NCBI GenBank assembly: GCA_903875045.1
Contig: CAIQUS010000226.1
Span: forward strand, 1 to 35,288
Direction: 5' to 3'
DNA: 35,288 nt
Source: an uncultured Bacteroidales bacterium
GTDB taxonomy: Bacteria > Bacteroidota > Bacteroidia > Bacteroidales > FEN-979
Under the pieces are notes generated by a model, which saw nothing but the letters and a program-made list of their open reading frames with translations, was not told the origin of the DNA and made no database searches. Made by a program: the position numbers and the translations under genes. Below are positions 1 through 7,107 of the stretch, piece by piece; position 1 is the first letter of the stretch, and every line of letters begins with the position of its first letter.

Positions 1-91
1 CACCGCCACCCATATCCCCACCGCCACCCATATCCCCACCGCCACCCATATCCCCACCGCCACCCATATCCCCACCGCCACCCATATCCCA
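1..91. repeat. 18-bp tandem minisatellite, at least 5 copies, cut by the window edge
   Basis: Five near-perfect copies of an 18-bp GC-rich unit (accgccacccatatcccc) run from base 2 to 91; only the last base of the last copy differs. The array probably continues to the left. Because 18 is a multiple of three and the unit has no stop, frames on both strands stay open: one minus frame would encode a Gly-rich GDMGGG-like repeat and one plus frame HRHPYP. It could therefore be the end of a repeat-containing coding region outside the window or an intergenic minisatellite; the sequence here cannot decide. From 92 to 319 the DNA is AT-rich with no recognisable gene. Confidence 0.9.
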
Positions 92-319
92 CAATCCCAC
101 CTAATTGGCAAAGCCATTATTTTCTCTGTTTCGGTGACTATAAATCAACTCAAAGCATCTGTTAAACTTTGCCTTAATTATAACAGACATCATGAGTATT
201 ATTCAATGCCAGGAGCGTTTTTAGCAGGGACATCCCAATGAATGCTGTTCACAAAGTAAAAAGTTATTAACAATTTCCTCACCTTTTGACTTTTTCCCGA
301 TTAAGCTAAAAATCAGAAA

Positions 320-883
320 ATGAAAACAACATTGTTGGAACCGGGAAAATACTACCACGTATACAACCGGGCAAGAAACGGCGATCCGCTGTTTGAAGGT
401 GAGGAGGCATATCGGTTCTTCCTGAAACTCTACCAGATCCATATTTGTCCCATTGCGGAAACTTATGCGTATTGTCTGCTGAGCGACCACCTCCATTTTT
501 TAATCCGAATCCGCGACGATGCCGAAGGCAGTCTGTACAAACCCTTTGCCTTGCTTTTCAATGGTTATTCGAAGGGTTATAACAAGCACAATGAGAAAGA
601 GGGGAAAGTCTTTAAATTCAAACTCAAGCGAAAGGAAATCCGTTCCACCCCATTTTTCCTGGAGATGATCCGGTATGTCAACCAAAACCCCTGGAAACAT
701 GGCGCAACCGAGCATCCTGCGAATTACAGGTTCTCTTCCTTCCGCGCAACGATGACCACGGCCCAGACGATGATTGCAAAAGAGCAGGTCCAGGGTTATT
801 TTGGATCCCATGAAAACCTGGCCACTAACCTGCTCACGCTCGTCGATGAAACTACGATCAAGCCATTGTTGTTGGAGGAATAA
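320..883 (+). CDS. REP-associated tyrosine transposase (RAYT), Y1/HUH superfamily
   Basis: A 187-residue single-domain HUH endonuclease of the IS200/IS605-like Y1 family, most like the domesticated REP-associated tyrosine transposases. The N-terminus carries the typical YYHVYNRA motif (residues 11-18). The HUH metal-binding motif is H57-L-H59 in DHLHFLI. The candidate nucleophile is Y119 in RYVNQNPWKHG, the family's Y-x-x-NP signature. These enzymes cut and rejoin single-stranded DNA at palindromic REP sequences. The length is normal and the frame is intact, so the protein may be active. No TnpB-like partner and no clear IS ends flank it. A palindromic repeat array lies about 170 bp downstream, which fits a RAYT with its target elements. 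The start at 320 leaves the conserved N-terminus intact. Confidence 0.85.
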   Translation: MKTTLLEPGKYYHVYNRARNGDPLFEGEEAYRFFLKLYQIHICPIAETYAYCLLSDHLHFLIRIRDDAEGSLYKPFALLFNGYSKGYNKHNEKEGKVFKFKLKRKEIRSTPFFLEMIRYVNQNPWKHGATEHPANYRFSSFRATMTTAQTMIAKEQVQGYFGSHENLATNLLTLVDETTIKPLLLEE

Positions 884-1055
884 GATATGTGTTAGGTGTT
901 AAGATTTAAGTGTTAAGTGAGAAAGGGGTGGGTTAAATTATTTGTTTTTTGTTGTTTCGCTTCCATAGGTTAGTGTGTTTCATTGGTGATGTGTGTGTTG
1001 AGTGAGAGGAGTGGGGATAGGTTTAAGGTTGCCTGTTCCCCTCCTTTTTTAAATT
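884..1055. other. Intergenic, no gene seen
   Basis: The stretch between the transposase stop and the palindromic array is AT-rich and holds degenerate direct repeats (gtgttag/gtgttaag around 891-918) but no coding signal, terminator hairpin or convincing promoter. Confidence 0.6.
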
Positions 1056-1345
1056 GGTACAACGCCAGCCAAGCACTCCCCCCTCTCCTCCCAGGAGAGG
1101 GGCCGGGGGTGAGGTCCACAGCGCTTAATCCTGGTACAACGCCAGCCAAGCACTCCCCCCTCTCCTCCCAGGAGAGGGGTCGGGGGTGAGGTTCCGTGAA
1201 AACCTGGTACAACGCCAACCAAGCACGCTCCCCTCTCCTCCCAGGAGAGGGGCCGGGGGTGAGGTCCACAGCGCTTAATCCTGGTACAATGCCAACCAAG
1301 CATTCCCCCCTCTCCTCCCAGAAGAGGGGCCGGGGGTGCGGTCCT
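1056..1345. repeat. Four-copy array of REP-like palindromic units (73-77 bp each)
   Basis: Units begin with ggtacaa at 1056, 1133, 1206 and 1283, giving spacings of 77, 73 and 77 bp. Each contains cccctctcct-ccc-aggagagggg, a perfect 10-bp inverted repeat with a 3-nt loop (first copy 1080-1089/1093-1102), followed by a conserved g-rich tail ending near gggggtgaggt. Copy 4 has one stem change (gaagagggg) and a different tail. Copies 1 and 3 share the same linker (ccacagcgcttaatcct), while copy 2 has another. Conceptual translation gives phrases such as LTPGPSPGRRG, which are spurious. The hairpin and the nearby RAYT gene suggest REP elements; transcription readthrough control is an alternative role. 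Confidence 0.88.
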
Positions 1346-1368
1346 TTCGGTAATTTACGGGGGTGCGG

Positions 1369-4053
1369 TCACCGCCCAGCCCTCACCAAACCAACCCCAA
1401 CCCTCCTCAACCCGGAAACAATCCTTAACCGGTAAATTCCCGCTGGATAGCCAGACAGATCAACCTCAAACTGTGTTTCACCGGCAGGCAGGCTGAGATT
1501 TCCGGATTGGATGGTCTGCCCCATGATGTTGGCAATGGTGAATGTCGCTTTGCTCCCTGAATGAGAATGGATGATGATGGTAAACATGCCATCCTTCGAC
1601 GGGTTTGGAAAAACTTCGAGTTTCAAACCGGAAAGGCCGGGTTCGTCCCTCAATCCATCGGCGGGTTCAAGCCTGAAATTTCCCTTGCCGGTGAAGGTGA
1701 TGAGGCAAAGGTTCCTGTCTGCAATGTAGGTCAATCCTGAAACAGGACCGGAAACCGCCTGTAACGGCTGATCTGAAAAAACCGCAACCTGGCCGGGGGA
1801 GGAAACATATCCGGTGTATATTCCGTCACTTATTTTCTCAAAAGCTACATCTGATCCTGGATCGCAACTGATCACAGTTTGCAAACCATAAACAAGTGAA
1901 TCCCCGTTTTGCAGGAAGGCACCCGAAAAGGAACCATCCGTATGGATTGAATAAAGGTTGAGGTTTCCGTTGCCTTTGATGGTTTCGGCGAATCCGGTGG
2001 CGGTGCCTGACAACGGGATCAGATTATGATCGTGTTGGGCAAAAATACAGTCTGTATGGGTTCCGTCACTTACAAGGTTTGCAATCAGGTCATTCCCGGT
2101 ATTAACTTGATTCACAATCGGTTTTGACCCAATCCAAGGATAAAGCGTGCTCAGGAACAGCATGTTGCTGATGCCACTTCGGGTGACCAGTGTTTTGGTA
2201 TAGTGCCGGTAACTGTTGGCGCCAATCGCCATTGAATCGGTTGCCGTTGCAAAATCTTCGGTTGTTCCATCATGCCTGACCAGGGCAAGCAGGTGAACCG
2301 AATCACGCTGGTACATCACTGTCGAATTTGCAAAGTCGGGATAAAATGCCCCGGTTGCATCTGTGGGAAGAGCGCCTGACAGTCCGTTCCCGTGCAACTG
2401 AAACGTATAATTGTTGATGGCTGCAGAGGAGATAAAATCGCCTGAGATGAAATATTTATCATGAACAAACAGGATTTTACGGGTAATGCCGGCACCGTAA
2501 TACGATGCATTGACTTCCCCATAACCGATCGACGGCGAATCAAAATAATTTTCGATGCTGGCTGTATTGGTGGTGGTATTTACAAATTCGCCATTGGGCG
2601 GATTCGGGCCGTTCCCATTGACAAGAATCAGGTTGTGATCGGTGGGTTTGTTCACTGCATCGCTTTGAGCAGCACCCGGATATCCGGGGTCGAGGGCAAG
2701 CAACTGACCGTAGGCAAACAGGGAAAAGCTACCAGCATCGCCCTGGTGATGTGACTTGGCGCCTGTCAGTGCTATTCCATGTTTGGCAATGAAATGCAGG
2801 TAAATACCTTCAGGTGCCCATGTTGACCGGAAAACCAGGCTGCCTGCCGCCGGCAATGGTTGAAACAAGCTGTCGGTTTGCAACCCGTGTGAAACATTGG
2901 TTGCAATGTATTGCGACCGGATAAAGGGATCGTCGGGGGTAAAAGTCGGATTGGAAATGTTGAATCTGGGTTTTCCCGACAGGGCCGTGATGGTTGTTCC
3001 AAAACCTGCAGGGCTGTCATGGATGGCAGGAAAGGAACCATCGGGCAGCCTGATTTTGTTCATCCAGTCGTACAAGCGGTCATAACGCGAATCATACCAT
3101 GGATTTGGGATCTGGCGGATCGTTTGGTTAAGTGTAAAGGGATAATCACCCTCCGGCAGAAAATTTCCCATGGCACGGATGAAGGGGAAAGCGTTCTGAA
3201 AAGCATAGCTGAAATAGCCAGGGCCTTCGGCATAACCGGCCAGTGTGTCTGGCTCCGAAACCCGTGGATAGGAGCCCCCCTGTACCCATAATGAATTATC
3301 GAGGTTCCACATACCGGCATCGATCCAGTTTTGTGGCTGAAAATCGGGATCCGGATTCTCAAGGTCATTAAGGACTATCGCTGCAAGGCCAAGCGCAGAG
3401 GCCGTCATGATGCTGTGGTTGTTGAACTGAAAGTTGAAAAATTTAAACTGCAGGATTAATATAGTATAGGTATCCATGGCCCTGTGATAGAGGTTGGCCG
3501 TAAAGTGTATCAGCGAATCCCGTGATGAGACCAAACTTGCCGGGGATACACCGGCCCCCCGCAGCAAATCATAAGCAATCAGGTAGCTGATCAGCTCTTT
3601 CGACCTGTTCTGCCACTCCTGGTAAAACACCCACCCCTGCTGAAATCCCACATTCGTATTCATGTTTTCAAGCAGCCCGCGGCTTTTCCGGATCAGTGAA
3701 TCCCGGTCTGCTGCAGTCATGGGCGAGATCGTGCCATTTTCATATTTGCGGTCCATCAGTACGGCAAATGCCGCCTCTTTGGCGATCATGGCACGTGAAA
3801 TCCTGGCAATATCGGTTGAATTCTCAATGGGGATGGAGTTCCATGCATTCGCCAGGATGGATTGATACAGCGGTAAAATGTCAGGAGCCATGAGTGTTTC
3901 ACGGATCGCAGGAACAGCTGTACTATCGAGCAAAGTCCTGGGAAAACTCAGATCGGCGCCTGGCGGGTTCCAACTTCCCTGGGAACACACCGGATTGGTG
4001 TTGGCCAAAATGGATATGAAGATTGAGAGCAGGGTAATCAGGATCATTTTCAT
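1369..4053 (-). CDS. Secreted heparinase II/III-like polysaccharide lyase with T9SS sorting domain
   Basis: A large exported protein (894 residues from the chosen start). I chose ATG at 4053 because it opens a typical signal peptide (MKMILITLLSIFISILANTN, then PVCSQ); the 21 residues upstream in the same frame are not signal-like. The central part carries SHHQGDAGSF and LLALDPGYPG around residue 430, characteristic of the heparinase II/III C-terminal beta domain, preceded by a helical alginate-lyase-like toroid. The last ~85 residues begin LEVFPNPS and end GIYRLRIVSG, a Por-type (type IX) sorting domain, so it is probably exported and anchored or released by T9SS. Uronic-acid polysaccharide cleavage is the inferred role; the substrate cannot be assigned. 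There is no SusC/SusD pair nearby. The final 10-15 codons are low-complexity and abut the palindromic array. Confidence 0.8.
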   Translation of the reverse strand: MKMILITLLSIFISILANTNPVCSQGSWNPPGADLSFPRTLLDSTAVPAIRETLMAPDILPLYQSILANAWNSIPIENSTDIARISRAMIAKEAAFAVLMDRKYENGTISPMTAADRDSLIRKSRGLLENMNTNVGFQQGWVFYQEWQNRSKELISYLIAYDLLRGAGVSPASLVSSRDSLIHFTANLYHRAMDTYTILILQFKFFNFQFNNHSIMTASALGLAAIVLNDLENPDPDFQPQNWIDAGMWNLDNSLWVQGGSYPRVSEPDTLAGYAEGPGYFSYAFQNAFPFIRAMGNFLPEGDYPFTLNQTIRQIPNPWYDSRYDRLYDWMNKIRLPDGSFPAIHDSPAGFGTTITALSGKPRFNISNPTFTPDDPFIRSQYIATNVSHGLQTDSLFQPLPAAGSLVFRSTWAPEGIYLHFIAKHGIALTGAKSHHQGDAGSFSLFAYGQLLALDPGYPGAAQSDAVNKPTDHNLILVNGNGPNPPNGEFVNTTTNTASIENYFDSPSIGYGEVNASYYGAGITRKILFVHDKYFISGDFISSAAINNYTFQLHGNGLSGALPTDATGAFYPDFANSTVMYQRDSVHLLALVRHDGTTEDFATATDSMAIGANSYRHYTKTLVTRSGISNMLFLSTLYPWIGSKPIVNQVNTGNDLIANLVSDGTHTDCIFAQHDHNLIPLSGTATGFAETIKGNGNLNLYSIHTDGSFSGAFLQNGDSLVYGLQTVISCDPGSDVAFEKISDGIYTGYVSSPGQVAVFSDQPLQAVSGPVSGLTYIADRNLCLITFTGKGNFRLEPADGLRDEPGLSGLKLEVFPNPSKDGMFTIIIHSHSGSKATFTIANIMGQTIQSGNLSLPAGETQFEVDLSGYPAGIYRLRIVSGLRRVGVGLVRAGR

Positions 4054-4119
4054 GTGATAAAGATACGCACTAATATCAATCGGATAAAATGTGCTATTTT
4101 TATAGAAAATATTCATTTC

Positions 4120-5409
4120 ATGAGAATTCCCGGTTTTCTCCGGTTACTGATTTTAATGGTGCTGGTGTTACAATCCACTGCGGCGATATCACAGGAAATG
4201 GTGACGCTCTCTGGCGTGGTTTTCGATACGGTAACAGGTGAGAGACTGCCTTTCGCTTTGATCTCCATCCAAAATAGTACCATTGGAACAGTCACCAACG
4301 AGGATGGTCAGTTCAAACTTGACTTTCCGGTCAGTTTTGCCCATGATACCCTCCGGATTGCCTATCTGGGTTATGAAACATTGAAATGGCCGGTTGAGGG
4401 GCTTGCAGCCCATGGGAACCGATGGCCGCTTCAGCCTAAATTGCTGCAACTATCCGAGGTCGAAATCATTGCCCTTTCACCCGAAGAGATCATCAGGCGC
4501 GTTGTGGCCAATATCCCTGAAAACTATGGCGGGGATTCGCTGATCCTTACCGCTTTTATCAGGTCGCAGAAATATGCAGGCGGCAAACTGGCGGAATATA
4601 CCGAGGCCATCATTGAAGATTTGAAAACAGGGTACCATCTCTACCGGAGCAAAGATGAAAATGAGCAACGTACCCGGTCCAATATACCGCTATTGCTCAA
4701 AGGACGGGTCATCGCCGATACAAACCTTGTAAATTCCTTTGGCGACCTTGGAAAAAACGCCGGATGCCTGGGATGCAATTTCGTCCATGATTTTGTGGAA
4801 TTCTATCACAATACCGTGCTGGATGAGAAGCTGTTCCGGTACTATACTTTTAAAATGGAAGAGCTGATCAAACCCGAAGGCGGGAAGATCTACCACATCT
4901 GGTTTGACCAGAAAAAGGGGGTGAAAGAGATGCTGTGGAAGGGGGAGCTCCTTGTCAACGCAGCTGATTTTGCCCTCCTGAAAATCACTCAGAAACCCAG
5001 TTTTGAAGGATATGACGCGTTCGAGAAACAAAAATACAAACAGGCCTATACCCTCCTGAATTCGTCCGGATGGTTCAAAGAGATGCCGGTGATGACATGG
5101 ACTACGACCTATTCAGAGAGGAATGGCAAGTATTATCTGAATACCATCCGCATCGAAAACTGGCTCACCTTTATCAACCCGGTGAGAAAGCAGCAGGTGA
5201 AATTTGCCCATAAAACCGAAGTGGTTGTAACCGATGCCACCCGCGACCATGAGAAGATAAAAAATTATAAAGGCGATAAATCCATCGGGGTAAACCAACG
5301 CTGGGACCAGCTTGTTGGCAAAGGGGATGAAAATTTCTGGCTGGGATATAACTATCTTCCGATTGAGGAAAAACTTCAGGAGAGTCTGAGGAAAATGGTG
5401 AGCGAGTGA
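4120..5409 (+). CDS. Exported carboxypeptidase-like regulatory domain protein
   Basis: A 429-residue protein starting at ATG 4120, which gives a signal peptide (MRIPGFLRLLILMVLVLQST, then AAISQ); an in-frame ATG at 4054 would add 22 non-signal residues. After the signal, VTLSGVVFDTVTGERLPFAL to LRIAYLGYETL (about residues 27-95) is a CarboxypepD_reg-like beta sandwich, the plug-associated fold also seen in SusC and many Bacteroidota envelope proteins. The remaining ~330 residues resemble the DUF5686-type C-terminal part found behind such domains, but I cannot name a precise family. It is divergent from the lyase with 66 bp between starts. Likely an outer-membrane or periplasmic protein; no enzymatic motif is visible. 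Confidence 0.7.
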   Translation: MRIPGFLRLLILMVLVLQSTAAISQEMVTLSGVVFDTVTGERLPFALISIQNSTIGTVTNEDGQFKLDFPVSFAHDTLRIAYLGYETLKWPVEGLAAHGNRWPLQPKLLQLSEVEIIALSPEEIIRRVVANIPENYGGDSLILTAFIRSQKYAGGKLAEYTEAIIEDLKTGYHLYRSKDENEQRTRSNIPLLLKGRVIADTNLVNSFGDLGKNAGCLGCNFVHDFVEFYHNTVLDEKLFRYYTFKMEELIKPEGGKIYHIWFDQKKGVKEMLWKGELLVNAADFALLKITQKPSFEGYDAFEKQKYKQAYTLLNSSGWFKEMPVMTWTTTYSERNGKYYLNTIRIENWLTFINPVRKQQVKFAHKTEVVVTDATRDHEKIKNYKGDKSIGVNQRWDQLVGKGDENFWLGYNYLPIEEKLQESLRKMVSE

Positions 5410-5456
5410 ACGAGTGAGCGAGTGAACGAGTGGGCAAGTGGGCGAGTGGGCGAGTG
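5401..5456. repeat. 8-bp tandem repeat, 7 copies
   Basis: Seven octamers of the form (a/g)(a/g)c(g/a)agtg run head to tail. The first copy contains the last codons and TGA stop (5407-5409) of the preceding gene, so the tract overlaps the coding end. Confidence 0.9.
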
Positions 5457-5480
5457 GACCAAATTATGCTGAATCTATAC

Positions 5481-5507
5481 AATTTCTAATTTCCAATTTC
5501 CAATTTC
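5481..5507. repeat. 7-bp tandem repeat (aatttcc), about 4 copies
   Basis: Heptamers aatttct, aatttcc, aatttcc, aatttc run from 5481 to 5507. The 20 bases 5488-5507 occur again as an exact reverse complement inside valS (29098-29117). Confidence 0.85.
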
Positions 5508-5511
5508 ATCC

Positions 5512-5569
5512 TCTGCATTGTTTACATTGCCTGCATTGCTTACAATGCCTGCATTGCTTTCATTGCCTA
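5512..5569. repeat. 9-bp tandem repeat, about 6.5 copies
   Basis: Nonamers such as cctgcattg alternate with cttacaatg or ctttcattg, so a higher-order 18-bp period is visible. The tract ends at the TAG stop of the phosphatase gene (5567-5569, minus strand). An apparent Cys/His/Leu-rich reading (HCLHCLHC) is an artefact of the repeat. Confidence 0.88.
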
Positions 5570-6283
5570 CATGTCCATATTATACTGAATCACCATCTCC
5601 ATGCTTTCCAGTTCCAGTGCAACCAGATTGCCAAACCCGTCCTTTCCCGAAAGGTAAGGCCCGTTATCCAGATCGATGAACTTGTATATTTTGTTTCTGA
5701 TCGATTGGTTGATCAACTCAAGGTTTACAGGCACATGGCCGTGAATGATCCGTCGTCCGCCGATTTTCTCCGGTTTGATCTCATACTCACGAAGCCAGAG
5801 CATTGACCGGAGATCGTCAAAGGGGTTTTCTATTTTAAAATTCAACCCGGCATGAACCAGTACAAAGCGGTCCAGCTCTGCGTAGTGTTTGAGATTTCGC
5901 ATCCATTCGATGTAATCTTCCGGCACATCCCTGATATGCTGAACCTTAAAACTTCCAAGTGTGGGTTTGCCGCCGATTTCCAGCCATGCTTTGTGCTTTT
6001 TGTTGCCGAAGTTATGCCACCAGGAATTTAAGGATCTCTTTTCCGCATCGTATAGTTCAACCATAAAATCCTCATGGTTGCCTTTGAGGGCCGTTACATT
6101 ATACTCATCTTCCTGCAGAGCCCTGATAAAATCGATCACCCCCTTCGAATCCGGGCCACGGTCGACATAATCACCCAGAAAATACAACTCGTCATACCGT
6201 GTAGGCTTGATAAGGTCTTTTACCAGTGAGGTAACGGTATTCACACATCCGTGAATGTCGGGGATGACCCAGCGTTTTGTCAT
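5567..6283 (-). CDS. PPP-family serine/threonine protein phosphatase (metallophosphoesterase)
   Basis: A 238-residue cytoplasmic metallophosphatase with all PPP-family signatures: PDIHG (residues 8-12), GDYVDRG (37-43), GNHE (68-71), then LVHAGLN and HGHVPV toward the C-terminus. The aspartates, asparagine and histidines of these motifs bind two metal ions. Bacterial relatives (PrpA/PrpE, bacteriophage lambda-type) dephosphorylate proteins, and some family members act on dinucleoside polyphosphates, so the substrate is open. The first position of the GD-x-HG motif is Pro instead of Gly, a common variation. It overlaps gpmA by 4 bp (ATGA at 6280-6283) and is clearly co-transcribed and translationally coupled with it. 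Confidence 0.88.
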   Translation of the reverse strand: MTKRWVIPDIHGCVNTVTSLVKDLIKPTRYDELYFLGDYVDRGPDSKGVIDFIRALQEDEYNVTALKGNHEDFMVELYDAEKRSLNSWWHNFGNKKHKAWLEIGGKPTLGSFKVQHIRDVPEDYIEWMRNLKHYAELDRFVLVHAGLNFKIENPFDDLRSMLWLREYEIKPEKIGGRRIIHGHVPVNLELINQSIRNKIYKFIDLDNGPYLSGKDGFGNLVALELESMEMVIQYNMDM

Positions 6284-7026
6284 TTTTTCTTCCCCTGGTT
6301 AGCGACTTCGTCCATCAATTTTTTAATAACTTCTGGGTCGCCGAGAAAATAGTCCTTCTGCAGGTTCATCTGGTCATCGAACTCAAACACATAAGGTATC
6401 CCTGTCGGGAGGTTGATGCCAACGATTTCCTGGTCTGAAATGTTTTTTAAATATTTCAAAATACCACGAAGACTGTTACCATGTGCTGCCACTACAATCT
6501 GTTTGTGTTTCGCCAGCGCCGGTTCCATCTGCTCTTTCCAATAGGGGACAATGCGTTCCACAGTATCTTTCAACGCTTCGGTGCCGGGAACATCTTTTGG
6601 GTCGAGGTCACGGTAACGATGATCAAAACGCGGATGGCGCGGATCGTCCATTTCAAGGGCAGGCGGGCGTACATCGTAACTCCTGCGCCAGATCAGCACC
6701 TGCTCATCGCCATATTTTTCGGCCATTTCCGATTTGTTCAATCCCTGCAGCACGCCATAATGTTTTTCATTCAGCCGCCAGCTTTTTTCAACCGGAATCC
6801 ATTGAAGGTCCATCTGTTCAAGCACCAGCCACAAGGTGCGAAGCGCACGTGTGAGGTAGCTGGTATATGCCACTTTAAATTCAAAGCCCTCTTTTTTCAG
6901 GACTTTTCCTGCCTCTATGGCTTCTTTGATGCCACGTTCAGATAATTCAACATCCGTCCATCCGGTAAAACGGTTTTCTTTGTTCCAGGTGCTCTCACCA
7001 TGGCGTATCAATACGAGTTTGTTCAT
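6280..7026 (-). CDS. gpmA: 2,3-bisphosphoglycerate-dependent phosphoglycerate mutase
   Basis: A 248-residue cytosolic enzyme that interconverts 3- and 2-phosphoglycerate in glycolysis and gluconeogenesis. The N-terminus holds LIRHGES with H9 as the phospho-acceptor, followed by [12 protein letters not shown], and the second catalytic His lies in [26 protein letters not shown] and [11 protein letters not shown] are family-typical substrate loop segments. The length matches the dPGM family. It is the first gene of a two-gene unit with the downstream phosphatase (4-bp overlap) and is divergent from the DUF2723 operon. A -7-like TATTTTTG lies at 7057-7050. Confidence 0.96.
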   Translation of the reverse strand: MNKLVLIRHGESTWNKENRFTGWTDVELSERGIKEAIEAGKVLKKEGFEFKVAYTSYLTRALRTLWLVLEQMDLQWIPVEKSWRLNEKHYGVLQGLNKSEMAEKYGDEQVLIWRRSYDVRPPALEMDDPRHPRFDHRYRDLDPKDVPGTEALKDTVERIVPYWKEQMEPALAKHKQIVVAAHGNSLRGILKYLKNISDQEIVGINLPTGIPYVFEFDDQMNLQKDYFLGDPEVIKKLMDEVANQGKKK

Positions 7027-7049
7027 GCTGTTGGTTTTACATTACCCGG

Positions 7050-7057
7050 CAAAAATA
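7050..7057 (-). promoter_or_regulatory. Putative -7 element of the gpmA promoter
   Basis: On the minus strand this reads TATTTTTG, a full match to the Bacteroidota -7 consensus TAnnTTTG, 24 bp before the gpmA ATG. No TTG is found at the usual 20-bp spacing upstream, so the -33 element is weak or absent. Confidence 0.5.
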
Positions 7058-7078
7058 CAAAAATGTTGCTATTTTTCC

Positions 7079-7086
7079 TACCTTTG
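7079..7086 (+). promoter_or_regulatory. Putative -7 element of the DUF2723 operon promoter
   Basis: TACCTTTG followed by cacc matches the -7 consensus TAnnTTTG, 21 bp before the ATG at 7108. It argues against the longer in-frame start at 7000, which would lie upstream of the promoter and inside gpmA. No good -33 TTG was seen at 20 bp. Confidence 0.6.
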
Positions 7087-7107
7087 CACCGCTTTAAGCC
7101 ATGCTTC

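Noticed and set aside
1056-1345. CRISPR array
   Set aside because: Units are 73-77 bp with repeat-like linkers shared between copies, no unique spacers and no cas gene.
970-1435. ORFs on both strands with LTPGPSPGRRG and PHPRPLSWEERG repeats
   Set aside because: They are translations of the palindromic DNA repeat in several frames at once; there is no protein family or codon signal to support them.
1369-5409. Polysaccharide utilisation locus around the heparinase-like lyase
   Set aside because: No SusC/SusD pair, sulfatase, hybrid two-component regulator or further lyase is present; a single lyase and a regulatory-domain protein are not enough.
5438-5806. ORF with HCLHCLHC metal-binding-like repeats
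   Set aside because: It is produced by the 9-bp tandem repeat and then runs antisense through the phosphatase gene.
7000-7107. 36-residue N-terminal extension of the DUF2723 protein
   Set aside because: It lies within gpmA and upstream of a good -7 element at 7079-7086; the conserved N-terminus begins at 7108.
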